From: Limnephilus marmoratus
Taxonomy: Eukaryota; Arthropoda; Insecta; Trichoptera; Limnephilidae
Assembly (NCBI GenBank): GCA_917880885.1
Contig: OU862923.1
Location: 28,969,770-29,033,769 of the forward strand
DNA length: 64,000 nt
Direction of reading: 5' to 3'
The notes below the pieces were generated by a model. That model worked only from the letters and a program-made list of their open reading frames with translations. It did not search any database and was not told the DNA's origin. Numbering within the stretch: position 1 is the stretch's first letter; the number at the start of each line of letters is the position of its first letter. Shown here in pieces: positions 31,700 through 43,361 of the stretch. Both the position numbers and the translations under genes were made by a program.

Positions 31700-32240
31700 T
31701 TAATTTTAATTAATGAAGACAATATTAGCGAACCTCAATCGAAAATCTGACACTGAAAAATCAAAAAGAGATAGGTCACATCTGGGACTCGAACCCATGA
31801 CCTATGACTTGCCGAGTGAGTGCTCTACCAACTGAGCTAATGTGTCCCTCAGTTGGTAGGGTACTGACCCGGCAGCGTATTTACAATCCCTACCGCGTTT
31901 CAGTCGCTTTAAATTTTCAAAATCAAAATTTAAATATTTAGAAATAAAATTATTAATTTCTAATATACACATCAGAAAGATTATTTTATCTAGATTTTAG
32001 AACATTTTTGTTTTTGCAATGTGATAAAAAATAACCAATATAGAGGTATATTCATAGACATCCAAATGCCGTGGGTATATTTAAAATGTAAATTGTCGTT
32101 ACCGCGACTGAATCGGTATAGGTTTTGTAAATACGCGACCCGGCAAGACATAGGTCCTGGGTTCGAGTCCCAGATGTGACCGTATCTGTTTCAGATTTTC
32201 GATTGAGTTTCGCTAATATTGTCTTCATTAATTAAATTTT
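31700..32240. repeat. Inverted pair of tRNA-headed repeats
   Basis: Long inverted arms of over 100 bp: the left begins 'taatgaagacaatattagcg', the right ends in its inverse. Within each arm is a tRNA-like sequence. On the minus strand at 31846-31774 it includes GGACACATTAGCTCAGTTGG and a perfect T arm GGGTTCGAGTCCC. On the plus strand (about 32125-32180) only the 3' half is retained. An inner inverted pair includes 'gcgtatttacaa' and 'cagtcgc'. I infer two tRNA-derived SINEs inserted head to head or a foldback element made from a SINE. Confidence 0.65.
31774..31846 (-). pseudogene. tRNA-like sequence with A and B boxes
   Basis: Minus strand: a 7-bp acceptor stem with one mismatch (GGACACA/TGTGACC), D arm TAGCTCAGTTGGTAGAGCA, T arm TGGGTTCGAGTCCCA. 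The anticodon stem is poor and position 33 is not T. This points to a SINE head or pseudogene rather than a working tRNA. Confidence 0.6.
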
Positions 32241-32763
32241 TCAATTTGAGGTTTTACTCATTAAGGTAAAAATAAAAATAAATATATTATATATGTTTTA
32301 TTTGAATTATTATCATTGTAAACACAAAAGCAAAGCTGCTGTGTTTACAAAATAAATTACGGGGGCAGAACACTAGTGTTTGGGTGAGAAAAGCAGCAGA
32401 TATATAATTATTATAATAAAAATGAGGTTTTTGTATGATAAAATATATATAAAAAAATAATGAACAGGGGAGAAAGATAATTTTTTATGTTCTTGGAATT
32501 TCTTTTCTAAATTTTGAAGTGTGTCTTACAGCAAAAATGTTGCTATTCCCACTACGGATTTAAATATCGAGAAATAACCCACAATCTATTTATTTGTTTA
32601 TTTGCAAAAACAGCATAAAACCAATACATTGCAAAAGCGGTAAGAAAAGATACATAATTACAGTTAAAGTAATACATTTAGTTAAAACATAAGTGCTTAT
32701 CATCACGGTTAAAATCATTGTAGGAAATGTGGAAAATATCTACATTTCCTGCGAAGCAGTTAA

Positions 32764-33485
32764 TTAAGAGCGTTTAACCAGCCAGCGGACGAAAATCCAC
32801 ATTTCGTCGAAAGTTGTTCTTACAATCGTGCAGGGCGGTTTCAACGCGAAAGATTAATTATTCTCCGTACCAGCTTTTTTAAATTATAACTCAATATCGA
32901 ATTTATTTCAATATAAATTAACTTTAATTTACACCTTCATCCAAAAATGCTTGAAAGGCGTGATGATAAAACTATAAAAATAATGTACTTTTTGTAGTTA
33001 TTTTTTTATTATAAGTATTTATCATTTTTCAATAATGTCTAAATTTAATAAGAATGTTAAAAAAATCTGAAATATATTAGTTTGTAAGTGCGCAAATAAA
33101 TACACAAATGGACCAATTTTCGTCAAGAAACACATGTACGTACATATTTTTTAATGATTTTATTGAAACTAAAATTAAAATTCTAAAACATGCGTTTGCT
33201 AGATAATGTATTGATTTATTTTACTGCATGATTATATTATTTGAAATGTGTGTGGTATAATACAAAACCTTTTTTGAAAATTTAACAAATCTGCCAACGA
33301 CCTACGGAATAACCTTATTATACTAAAAATTAAAAAAATTTCTTAAAATTTATTACATGCGAATGCTAGATAAAAGAACAATCTTTCGAAATCCATTTAT
33401 AATGTTTTGTGGAAAAGAGTCAATACGTCTAAAATCTGATTTGAAAATGACCTATTTCTGGTTTTCTCTGATAATGCCCTCTTAA
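32764..33485 (+). mobile_element. TTAA-flanked MITE, copy 4
   Basis: Complete, 722 bp, from TTAAGAGCGTTTAACCAGCC to ATGCCCTCTTAA, with TTAA at both ends. It belongs to the same subfamily as copies 6 and 7 ('cagccagcggacgaaaatcc') but has diverged slightly. It sits at the left border of a LINE fragment. Confidence 0.85.
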
Positions 33486-33790
33486 CCTAGTGAGTCGCCC
33501 CAGGGGCATCACCATTGGTAAGTTAGTTCTGCATCTAGGAAGAATCAAAATCCTGTGTTGGCGGCCTCGCGTGAAATTATCCGGGACATAGAATCCTATT
33601 TTAGCCAGAATATCTGGTACCGATATAAAACCATTTAGAAGCTTATAAGCCATCAGCAGTAATGCGACATCTCTTCTGGAACTAAGGCTGCAGATACAAA
33701 GATCAAATACAAGATCAAATACATGCGTGGTGTTTTCCCTTTCTAACACTATTGATATAATATTTTCACTATACGGGAGACAATTATTTC
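33486..33790 (-). pseudogene. LINE C-terminal fragment next to MITE copy 4
   Basis: Minus-strand translation from about 33740: LSSRRDVALLLMAYKLLNG, FISVPDILAKIGFYVPDN, RILILPRCRTN and MPLGRLTRL. This pattern is the end of jockey-like non-LTR polyproteins. The frame stops where the MITE begins, so the MITE probably landed in it. Both ends are truncated. Confidence 0.75.
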
Positions 33791-33794
33791 TATG

Positions 33795-34800
33795 AGACCT
33801 ATATGAGTTGTAAATAAATTGAAAAAATAAATAAACGCTTTACCTAGATGCCTGGCTAAATCGTAATAAAATTCAATGTTTTTTTGTTAAAATAATAATG
33901 CCTACATTTAAAGTAATAATTATTCAATTTTTAGTGCGTTACTTATTGCCAATTGATATCAACGTATCTTGTGATAATCATTAACCAAGTATTAATGTAA
34001 ACACAACAATGATAACATTATAAAGATTAAAATCCTTATCACATACACAGCACACACATAATGAAAGTAGGCACCTAAAATTTTGTGCAAGAAATGTACG
34101 TAAATGTTATCTACGGCAACTTTGTTAAAGTTTCTTTCGAAACAATAATATTAGTATTATGATAAACAGAAACGTGATATTATTGAATCTGGTCGGTCTT
34201 TTGCTCACAGAAAAATCATCATAGCGTGAAAATTGCTAACACAGGAAATATCCGATGTAGAAGGTTTCATAAAAAAAAACAGAACGATAAAAAAGATGAG
34301 TCTGATATAACTTTCTTTGAAAGAAGTGAGCATGAAATTTATATGCCTACGAATAGATAGGTACCTAAGTACAAGTATTCGAAATATTATCATTGGGATG
34401 TGCAAGGATGAAGCTTTACATCGGCCAAGGACTCTTCCAAGCAAGGATGGTGAAGACTGAAGCCAATTAAGGGTTAATGGATTAACCCGTTTATTTTGAA
34501 GAGTTCCCTACCAATTACTTATTATTATTTTCATTCACCTATTACTAAAAAAACTAAACTAAAACTAAAATTAAAGCGGTCACTTTACAAATTCTTTCAC
34601 ACATTCTGACTGGCCTGTATAATACACTGTCAGTAAGTTGTAACTGTGACGTTTCATTTGAAAAACAAGAATAACAAAAATGATAATAATGAACAGATAA
34701 CGGTGTGAGGTTTTTACCAGCTGTTACTAGTATCATTTATCAGTCGAGTTTCATTACTCAAACAGTAACGCAGAATAATTCCACCGCAGCTAGAATTATT
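33795..34800. other. AT-rich upstream region of the ureidopropionase gene
   Basis: No repeats recognised. Possible core-promoter sequence 'tgtataatacactgtcag' lies at about 34616-34633, some 180 bp upstream of the start codon; this is a guess from composition. The reading frame of the gene is open upstream to 34705 but the extra 35 codons lack conservation with the family. Confidence 0.4.
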
Positions 34801-34809
34801 CCTTTCAAA

Positions 34810-35967
34810 ATGTCCGAAAAACAAGAAATATCAAGTGTTGAAGATATTATTAATAAATTAACTATCGAAGATAAATCAGAGTTGAAAAGAATTCTCTACG
34901 GAAGAAGTGATGATAATGTCATAGAACTGCAAACTAAGACGAAAGACTTCGCTGAAAGAAACGATGCCGAAATATCTGCTTATTCCTTCACTGCTTTAAA
35001 GGAACAGATTCGACCAGCCAGGGAGGTGAAGATAGGAGCTATCCAAAATACTATTGTTCTACCAACTTCGGAATGCATCGTGAAACAAAGAGACGCCATA
35101 TTTTCGAAGATCGGTGCTCTTATTGATATAGCTGGATCTGAAGGAGTCAACGTTCTATGTCTGCAGGAAGCTTGGACAATGCCATTTGCATTCTGCACTC
35201 GTGAGAAGCATCCTTGGTGTCAGTTTGCTGAATCGGCAGAGGTTGGACCTTCAACGAAATTCCTCAGTGGTTACTCCAAGAAATATGACATGGTGATCAT
35301 TTCACCCATTCTCGAGCGTGATGAAGCTCACGGCGAAACCATCTGGAACACTGCCGTTGTGATAAGCCACACTGGGGAGGTGATTGGTAAACATCGCAAG
35401 AATCATATTCCTCGAGTTGGGGACTTCAACGAGTCCACATACTACATGGAGGGAAACACAGGCCATCCAGTGTTTGCTACTAAATATGGAAACATCGCTA
35501 TTAACATTTGCTATGGACGACATCATCCACAAAACTGGATGATGTTTGGAATCAATGGAGCCGAAATAGTGTTCAATCCATCTGCTACGGTGGGGGCCTT
35601 GAGCGAGCCGTTATGGGGAATTGAGGCCAGAAACGCTGCCATAGCCAACAGTTATTTCACTTGTGCCATCAACCGCGTTGGATCTGAAACGTTCCCGAAT
35701 GAGTTTACTTCTGGAGATGGAGCTCCTGGACACAAGACGTTTGGACACTTCTATGGATCTTCCTACGTTGCAGCTCCTGACGGTTCTAGGACACCCGGAT
35801 TGTCCAGGGTGAAGGATGGCCTCCTGATTGTGAAGATGGATCTGAATCTGTGTCGTCAGGTCAAGGATAAGTGGGGCTTTAGGATGACTCAGCGATTAGA
35901 CCTTTATGCAGAGAGCCTCACCAAAGCAACCAATTCTTTATTTGAACCTCAAATTATTAAAGAATAA
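34810..35967 (+). CDS. pyd3: Beta-ureidopropionase (beta-alanine synthase)
   Basis: A 385-residue nitrilase-superfamily enzyme that hydrolyses N-carbamoyl-beta-alanine (or N-carbamoyl-beta-aminoisobutyrate) to beta-alanine, CO2 and ammonia. This is the last step of reductive pyrimidine catabolism, in the cytosol. Beta-alanine also feeds insect cuticle sclerotisation. The catalytic triad is visible: Glu120 (CLQEAW), Lys197 ([12 protein letters not shown]) and Cys234 ([13 protein letters not shown]). Segments such as [31 protein letters not shown] and EFTSGDG match the family closely, and length equals the ~385 of animal enzymes. The start at MSEKQ has A at -3; an in-frame upstream ATG at 34705 would add 35 unrelated residues. 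It is a single exon with no disruption, stop TAA. An ATTAAA motif lies near 36086. No poly(A) tract or flanking duplication shows it to be a retrocopy. Confidence 0.96.
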   Translation: MSEKQEISSVEDIINKLTIEDKSELKRILYGRSDDNVIELQTKTKDFAERNDAEISAYSFTALKEQIRPAREVKIGAIQNTIVLPTSECIVKQRDAIFSKIGALIDIAGSEGVNVLCLQEAWTMPFAFCTREKHPWCQFAESAEVGPSTKFLSGYSKKYDMVIISPILERDEAHGETIWNTAVVISHTGEVIGKHRKNHIPRVGDFNESTYYMEGNTGHPVFATKYGNIAINICYGRHHPQNWMMFGINGAEIVFNPSATVGALSEPLWGIEARNAAIANSYFTCAINRVGSETFPNEFTSGDGAPGHKTFGHFYGSSYVAAPDGSRTPGLSRVKDGLLIVKMDLNLCRQVKDKWGFRMTQRLDLYAESLTKATNSLFEPQIIKE

Positions 35968-36315
35968 TTTCTATGAAATTTTTATTAACATATGTTTACA
36001 TTGTTTACGTGCACCTACCTAACAAAGTTGTGTATACCGTATTTACCAAGTAAAGATGAAATGCTTTTAAATGTTTATGTTAATTATTAAATAATGTAAA
36101 GAAAGTTGTCGTTTTACAATAGGTAGGTACTATTGATGCGCATAATATAGAGTCTGTCAAATAAGAGCAGAAAATATAAAAAATTGAACTACAAAATTTG
36201 TAGGCTGGCAACACCAATTTACCTGTCAAATATTCTTTTAAAGTGCAATCACACTAAAAATGGAGAACACCGTATACACATTTAAAAACACATTTTTTGT
36301 TCCTAAAAAAAAATT

Positions 36316-36780
36316 AAATCGAACGAGGAAGCACTATTTTTAAGGTACCTACTTAATGACATATCAGAAATCAAACGAGGAAGCACTATTTTTAAGGTAC
36401 CTACTTAATGACATATCAGAAATCAAACGAGGAAGCACTATTTTTAAGGTACCTACTTAATGACATATCAGAAATCAAACGAGGAAACACTATTTTTAAG
36501 GTACCTACTTAATGACATATCAGAAATCAAACGAGGAAGCACTATTTTTAAGGTACCTACTTAATGACATATCAGAAATCAAACGAGGAAGCACTATTTT
36601 TAAGGTACCTACTTAATGACATATCAGAAATCAAACGAGGAAACACTATTTTTAAGGTACCTACTTAATGACATATCAGAAATCAAACGAGGAAACACTA
36701 TTTTTAAGGTACCTACTTAATGACATATCAGAAATCAAACGAGGAAGCACTATTTTTAAGGTACCTACTTAATGACATAA
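36316..36780. repeat. Nine-copy 52-bp tandem array
   Basis: Period exactly 52 bp, with units beginning at 36319, 36371, 36423 and so on to 36735. The last copy is truncated. Each unit contains 'tcaaacgaggaagcac' then 'aaggtacctacttaatgaca'. Copies are almost identical; the main variant is 'aggaaacac' for 'aggaagcac' in units 4, 7 and 8, and the first unit has 'tcgaacg'. This points to recent expansion. It lies about 350 bp after the pyd3 stop codon. Confidence 0.97.
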
Positions 36781-36789
36781 ATTTGATTA

Positions 36790-38150
36790 AATTGTGATCT
36801 ATTGCCTTCAATTTAATTTAACATTTTAACAGTAGGTAGAAAGGAAGAATAATTAATGGTGTGTTTAGTTACACTACTTTCAGATCTGAAAGAGTTAAAT
36901 ATATTCAGATCTAAAATTAGAGACATGATCTAAAGCCTGTATAACGCTAGTATAGTACTTAAGCTAATATTAAATAAATGTGAGCAATTTCTAAAGTGTG
37001 CTTTATATTTTATTACAATATCATTGTATTTAATTATGTTAACATAAAATTGTAAAGATATAATAATAATATACCTATCCTATATGCAATTCTAATTTGA
37101 GATCAGTGAAATGAAAAAATATTTTTTTCACTTTCATGCCTTTTTAATTTTTATTAAAATGTAGGTTACACAGCTTTGGATTAACACCATGATTATATTT
37201 TTAGTATTGCCATTTGAACGACAGTGGCGCCCTCCTATGTTTTCTACTCTTATTTGACAGACTGAAGATGTAGGTATTACTGAAGTGTAAACATTATTTG
37301 GGTTGATGATTACTTAGTTTAGTACAATGTCAAAATAAAATCGCTTTCTCATTTAACGAGTGGCTGGGCGTGGAGTTTTTCCTCGGAAAGTTTAATTTGG
37401 TTTTGCATTTTCCCGAGGGAAGATAAGGCGAAAAGAATGTGGTATTTACCCCGTAAGCCTTGATCCTTCAATAAAAACACCGTAACTTTAGATTAAGTTA
37501 TGGGCTATCGCTATTCAAATGGTTTTGTTTTGATCGTACGAGCTTACGTAATCCGATAAGGTGATTTGGATATTACACGTTTACGCACGATAAAACTCAC
37601 CCACGAGCTTAAATCAAAAATCGGTGTAGAAGGTATTAGATACCTAGTTACTGTAATTTTTTAACATTATATCATTTTTAATGTGTTTTTGAAGGGGCTC
37701 CCAAAGAGTTATAAAATATGAACAATTTCTTTTGGTCTTCAATTTCTGAGTAAACGAAGTTAGTTTCAGATCTTTTTTTTATTTTGAATTTAAGCATTAA
37801 ATATAGCTTTTTTAAAATAAAACAGAAAAATATAACAATTATTATAACTGTGTATCTTCATAAACTACGAAAAAAGCATTTTTCATTACCCGGCTTGACC
37901 CAGGTTTCGATAATCTTTTTTCTTATCTCTAATGACGCCATTTTTGCTTGTCAGACAAAATTTATTGCTGTTTCAAAAGTAAGTGAGGGGTCCATTAGGT
38001 ACCCATTTTCTGCTTTATAGTTAAGATGAGTAGATATCAAATCAACAGCAGCAGTGTATTAACGTCTCAGTGTACGTTTCAGCCAATTTATCGTCAATTC
38101 GTAAACTTCTGAAAATAAACTGAGAAAATTGCATTCGAATAAAGTCGATT
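36790..38150. other. AT-rich stretch, nothing recognised
   Basis: No repeat borders or coding signals. The ORF at 37784-38020 is AT-rich and has no domain. Confidence 0.4.
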
Positions 38151-38209
38151 TGTGAAAAAAAAGCCAACGTGTCTTCAGAGTTCATTCACTAGCTCGTGGT
38201 CCTCTCAAG

Positions 38210-38420
38210 GGATGGAATATTATTGATCTGGCTCCTACGGGAGTGGTGCGCGGGAAGGGGAGGGGAAGGTGTGACGCAAGGGCGGGTGCAAGGGCGAGGG
38301 CGGGGCGGCGGAACAAACCCCCTCAAGGGCTCGCCATTTCTTTTACGAGAGTCGCGCTGAAAAGACGCCTCTAATGTAGCATTTATCTCGCGATAAATAG
38401 CCGTAGGTACTCCATTTCAG
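38210..38420. other. Short GC-rich patch
   Basis: A G-rich block with 'gggcgggtgcaagggcgag' and 'gggcggggcggcgg' stands out from the AT-rich background. It could be a promoter-like patch for a nearby gene, perhaps the exon at 39067, or a minisatellite seed. No TATA or initiator can be assigned. Confidence 0.35.
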
Positions 38421-38556
38421 CGGCTTCTGTCCTAGGGTAAATAACTAACTACCATGCCATTTCTCAGCAAAGATAGGCAGGGAGGATGAACCTCATACAA
38501 CTCCATCCTAATATACACAAAGTGTAACTAGTAACATTCGCATTCACACGTTCCAT

Positions 38557-38690
38557 GACGGCCGGCGTAGTGCAGCGATAAGGCGCTTGACTCGCATTCC
38601 GAAGGTCGCGGGATCGAATCCCGGCGTGGCAAATAAATTTTATTTGATTAATTTGTGTATTTCACAATTTATTCATTTAAAATAATTGTA
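38557..38690 (+). mobile_element. SINE-A head fragment (tRNA-derived)
   Basis: A tRNA-like head, GGCGTAGTGCAGCGATAAGG (A box) and GGGATCGAATCCCGG (B box), is followed by the SINE-A body 'aaataaattttatttgatta' and 'tgtatttcacaattt' until about 38690, where similarity ends. The head differs more from the other copies, indicating an older or distinct subfamily. Confidence 0.75.
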
Positions 38691-39066
38691 ACGTAATTAT
38701 TTTCATGGTTATTCAGTCGGTACTTGCTCAGAATGAGTATTATTAATTTCGGCGTGCCGTTGGAACGACTGAGAAAAAATTCAAGTTGCCTGGACGTTTC
38801 TCGATTGTTTTAAAGAAAAAACTGTTATAAGGGCCACGTCATGATATATCAATGAATTTGTCGGAAGTTTGATTTGTAAGGAGTCTTGATACTCGTAAAT
38901 GATTGTGTAAATTTGCAATATTATGCGACTACACCTACAAATTAGTGCTGTGAAGAAATATTGCTTGACGCTCGTAATGACGCGGCAAGCAACCCACCGA
39001 GAAATAGCCATCGGGATTACTGATTACAGCTTGATAAATTGATGTTTTGGTCGGGCGTGTTTACAG

Positions 39067-39376
39067 CCACGTACAATCCAATATCACCGAGGACAATTTT
39101 GATGAAGATTTCAGGCGCTTCTTAAATGACTTCAACAGTCTAGAACTGCGGGTTATATCCTTTCAATGCTCAGAGATGGCCATCGGACGCATTGTGATCA
39201 ACGGGCCTCTGTGGGTGGACTGGAATCTCGGCTCCTTCACGGTGTCATGGGCATGCGAAGCGGCAGCTCTGGGGCTCTTCTCCAGCTATCTGGAGCCCTT
39301 GTCGCTGAGGCTGGAAGAGGTGCGCCATATTAACTATCGCAAGCTACGAATGATCATTTGGAGTGGATTCTACTAA
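39067..39376 (+). CDS. Unrecognised terminal-exon-like ORF
   Basis: A frame of about 103 codons, open to a TAA stop at 39374-39376, with GC-rich third positions unlike its surroundings. A possible splice acceptor (GTTTACAG) precedes it at 39066. The peptide contains DFRRFLNDFNSLELRVIS, GPLWVDWNLGSF and LEEVRHINYRKLRMIIW, with no signal peptide or transmembrane segment apparent. I do not recognise a family. It could be the last exon of a gene starting upstream, or a pseudo-exon. The (CT)n run at 39392-39413 follows immediately. Confidence 0.45.
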
Positions 39377-39391
39377 AATAACTGAATTATC

Positions 39392-39413
39392 TCTCTCTCT
39401 CTCTCTCTCTCTC
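39392..39413. repeat. (CT)n microsatellite
   Basis: Eleven CT units directly after the stop codon of the exon-like ORF. Confidence 0.9.
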
Positions 39414-39617
39414 TACACCTTTTTGAAGTTGCAATTGAAAGTATAAATGTAGTTCATTTTTTGCTTGTCAATAATGACAAGTACTTTTTGTTTAATGTGA
39501 GTTCTTTTATTTACATCAGATAGTAGCTTTCTTTCTATCCTACGCAGGACCCTGAAATGATGATGAGAGCTCATGCTAACGGAATCTCTTTGCTGTCCCA
39601 ACTGAACAAATGTACGT

Positions 39618-39890
39618 GTCATAATATATAGTATATTTACGCACGTTCCAGAGTGGAAGATACTCTCAGTATCGTCCTGGTGTAAGACCACCATTCAGAA
39701 TTGAAACGTTTCCTGAAATGGCTTTAGTGTTTGGTGACCAGATATGAATAGCCAGGTACTTCCCCACCTTCCTCTTCCCTTCCCACTACCTTCAGCCTCA
39801 CAACATACCCCATTTGGGGATGCAATAGTCTCACTGGCTCCAGACGGGAGCAGTCGGGACTCTTGTGCGGTATTCATGTAAAAAAAAAAA
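39618..39890 (+). mobile_element. SINE-A copy, 5'-truncated
   Basis: Plus-strand body and tail from 'cataatatatagtatatt' through 'gttccagagtggaagata' and 'ccattcagaattgaaacg' to 'gtgcggtattcatgt' with ten A residues (39879-39890). The tRNA head is missing. Confidence 0.85.
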
Positions 39891-39894
39891 CCCA

Positions 39895-40194
39895 CCTTTT
39901 ATTATTTTGACTGCAAATCATTGCCAATATCAATATGACTAACTCAAATTCTCCGTTCAATTTGGGACATCCGCGATTTCTTCCGTACTTCAAAGTTCTA
40001 AAGATTTGTAACATACTTTCCTTGGACACTTTAAGTTTTCAAGCACTTAAAAAAAATGTTTTTTAAAAGATAATCTCAATAAATTTGCCAAGTGGAAAAA
40101 GTAATTAATTAAATTGCACAATAGAAAAAAATCGCAAAGCATGCTTCGACAATTATAAAAAATATATAAATTTCATTATTTAAGATGACATGTT
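39895..40194. other. AT-rich stretch, nothing recognised
   Basis: No coding or repeat signal identified. Confidence 0.4.
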
Positions 40195-40202
40195 ATAGGT
40201 AG

Positions 40203-41151
40203 CAGGGGCGTGCACTCCATATAGGCACATAAGCACTGCCTACCCTACCGTATTTGTAAAACATGAGCATGTAAATAATATTATAATTTATTAAATAATC
40301 GCTAAAAATAAATATACACTTTCAAAAATTAGCGCGAAAAAGCGAGCGCCTCATCAAACGTACAAACGTGGCATAAACTGTAACTAGAAACTACACGCGC
40401 GCCCTCCTACTGCCTCACTAAAATGCGACCTAAGAAGGAATTATTTCTGCTTGGAGCTAACTTCATATAAGGTATAATATCAATGTTTACGAAATGCACA
40501 CAGCATAGAGTAGCACTGTCGTTTTGATTTGCTTCTATGAGGTTTTTGGTTAGTATTAGGTATTGCTTTCTGAAACAAAATTAGCAAAAATGGCAATCAG
40601 TGACGACAGTGAAGTCTGTTGTTATCTATTTCTATCAACTAGTTGTCTTACCAGCAGCAAACACACTTGTACTTGTACGAGGGGAGTTATTTCTAGAAAG
40701 TTTTTTTTATAGTGAATAACAGATCACTTTGTATAAACCACTATATTATAAAAAATATAAATATAATAGATATGTTAATATAAAGAAAAATAAATGTCAA
40801 GTAGAGACAAATTAGAATAAACTATAACATAGACAAAATATTAAAATGTAGAGGTGATTAATTACTTATAAATCATAAAAATAGTAATACAAAATTAAAT
40901 ATAAAATTATTTAAGAAAAATAAAATTGCATTTAGATAATAAAAAACTTTTAAGAACAAATAATTAAAATAATTAGTCTAAATCAAAAAATCAATAATTA
41001 TAATTAATTGTAAGTATTAATAAGAAAATAAATTTAAAAGATGGCTATTTTTAAAAAATGTTTGGTTATTTATAATAAAAATTTTAATTTATTTAAAATT
41101 CGGCGGTTTTCCTGCTGCCTACCCTGATCAAAAATTCTGTGCATGCCACTG
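40203..41151. mobile_element. hAT-like MITE, 949 bp
   Basis: Left end CAGGGGCGTGCACTCCATAT with 'cactgcctaccct' inside; right end inverse CAGTGGCATGCACAGAATTT with 'aggcagcagg' inside. Flanking octamers ATAGGTAG (40195-40202) and ATAGATTG (41152-41159) match at six of eight positions, consistent with an aged 8-bp duplication. The interior is very AT-rich with no transposase. Confidence 0.7.
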
Positions 41152-41375
41152 ATAGATTGGTATGAAAAAAATCACAAGAAATTTTGCTACATTCACACAC
41201 TCACACAAGAGATATTTTTGTTTTATTTTAAATAACACATGCTTTATTAAATATTTTCGCTTTATATTCGCTCCCTCTAACATTCGCATTTACATATCTC
41301 CCATTCAATTTATTTTATTTTATTGATTGCTTACTAAGGTGTCTTTCCACGCCTCTCCATATTACCTTTATATTT

Positions 41376-41965
41376 TACTAGCTGGTTCCCGGCATGCGTT
41401 GCAATGCCATATGTATTAAAAAAATACATTGTTTCTTCCTGAATCACCCTTCCCGTGCGACCCCGTTCCCCTCGCGCGTCCCCTTCCTTGATAGCTGTAT
41501 AAAGTATAGCCTATATGTTATTCTGATGTGTGAGCTATATTATTGTAAAGTTTCATTAAAAACTATTAGGTAGTTTTAGCGTGAAAGAGTAACGAACAAA
41601 CATACATCCATACAAACTTTCGCGTTTATAATATTATAGCTGGTACTCGGCATGCGTTGCAATGCCATTTAAAGAAATCTGCATGTCCTTTCCCATGCGT
41701 CCCCGTTCCCTTCTACCTTCCCCGCCTTCCCCCTCCCACGTCTCTTCCCTCTCCCCGAACCCCACCACCTTCCCTCTGCCTTTCCTCCCTGCCGCTAAAA
41801 TATATGAAATACACACATTTTCGTGTATACAAATTTCATAACGCCAGAGCTTACCTTATATACAGCCAATGTTACTCGATGAAAGATTTTTTTAAATTGG
41901 TTTAGTGGTTTAGGCGTGAAAGCGTAACAAACAAACACAAGCACTTTCGCATTTATAATATTAGT
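41376..41965 (+). mobile_element. Two tandem copies of a Helitron-like/RTE-like element
   Basis: Two units begin with CTAGCTGGTTCCCGGCATGC (41378) and TAGCTGGTACTCGGCATGCG (41637). Each has a pyrimidine-rich segment and ends with 'ttagcgtgaaagagtaac' (or 'ttaggcgtgaaagcgtaac') and 'tttataatatta'. The unit starts are the inverse of the 3' end seen at 49920-49952 (ending CAGCTAG), a Helitron-type CTRR terminus. Assignment to Helitrons is tentative. Confidence 0.5.
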
Positions 41966-42075
41966 ATGGATGGATAAGTAAGATTAATTTTGTAAATAAA
42001 TTAACTAACGACCACCACAATACTATGTCTTGAATACTATACATTGCTTCTCAAACATATTTCGTCTCAGATATA

Positions 42076-42584
42076 ATAGGGCCCTTTTATAATCCCCACG
42101 GATACGACACGGCAACGCATAAAAAAACATAAAACGTACGTTCTCTGCCACTGTAATGCGATATCTCTTTCTTACACTTTAAAAAATAGTGAGACAAAAG
42201 ATTTACGTATGTCTGCTTCCTCCATAGGAAAAAAATTAATCATTATCATACATTTGCGTCAGCTATATATACTCTATACCCTCACTCGTATTAAACAAAT
42301 GAGACGCCGCGTGCCGTTGCCATATCCGTGCCTTTGCCATATTCGTGGGAATTTTAAAAGCAGCATTTGGCTAACTACGGCAACGGCACGGCTACGGCAA
42401 CAGCATGCTGCTTCTCATCTATTTAATAAGTGAGGAAGATGTATAATAAGTATTGCATTTCTCCTTTGGGGAAGCAGACATTCACATATCGTTTGTCTCA
42501 CTCTTAATTATTGTGATAAAGAACGTTCGTGTTATGCTTTTTTGTGCGTTGCCGTACCGTCGCCACAGGAATATTAAGAGCTAT
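42076..42584. mobile_element. MITE with ~60-bp terminal inverted repeats
   Basis: The left end ATAGGGCCCTTTTATAATCC leads to 'gacacggcaacgcataaaa'. The right end is the inverse 'tttttgtgcgttgccgtac' to 'aggaatattaagagctat'. Two further inverted pairs lie within: 'tgagacaaaagatttacgta' with its inverse near 42490, and GCCGTTGCC/GGCAACGGC near 42310-42400. No ORF is present. A related fragment is at 24849-25100. Confidence 0.75.
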
Positions 42585-42726
42585 GCCGGTCATTTAAAAA
42601 TATCGTCAATAGGTATTGTAACCAATGTCTTCTGTTCCAATCCGCGCTCCCCTCAGGGGAACTGAGAGAAAGGGACAACTGCATATCGGGCCGAAAATAC
42701 CTAAATAAAATCGTCAAAATCGATGC

Positions 42727-43045
42727 TTTGTATTCCCCATTTTTCTTCTCCAAAACTGGACCGATTTTAAATTTTTTTTCACTAACTGTTTTAGAAGAAA
42801 ATATTCTATGTCGGTACGTTTTGCTTTTTTTCAAAATACATTGTTTAGTTTGTATACGGAACGTCTTTTGACGGCGTTTAAACTAGGCAATTTTATTCAT
42901 TTTTGGAAGGTCCTAACTTCTATAAGAAGTAAATTATCAAAAAAAGCAAAACGTACCGACACGCTAATGGTCAATATCTATATTATGTAAAAAAAATATT
43001 TGCTCTTGGATCAAAATCCAGAGAGATAAATGGGGAATACCTTTG
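42727..43045. repeat. Foldback sequence with two inverted pairs
   Basis: The inner arms 'gtcggtacgttttgcttttt' (about 42810) and its inverse (about 42937-42961) and the outer arms 'tgtattccccattttt' (42728) and 'aaatggggaatacctttgta' (about 43028) are nested. It may be a small foldback MITE. Confidence 0.6.
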
Positions 43046-43361
43046 TATGGAAAAAACGCCGCTGGTATTTCCTCTTAAAAGCGCCAATACACTACGACAT
43101 GACAAGGCACAATTACGAGTACTATCCTACTGACTTTCTTTTGGATATGCTCGGAATGAATCGTCTGAATGAATGAACGAACAGAATGAATGAACAGATC
43201 AGAAGGGATGTATGAGAGACGTAGACATTGCTACACATTTTTACAGATTGATTCGTGGATTGTTTGAAAACTCGGATACCATAGCGAGTATAAATTTCTA
43301 TGTTCCCGATGGTTACCTTCTATAAACTTCTATCTTCCAGATCCCACGACTAACTTTTGTC

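Noticed and set aside
36316..36780. Regular repeats suggestive of a CRISPR array
   Set aside because: Units are contiguous 52-bp copies without variable spacers, and the context is eukaryotic.
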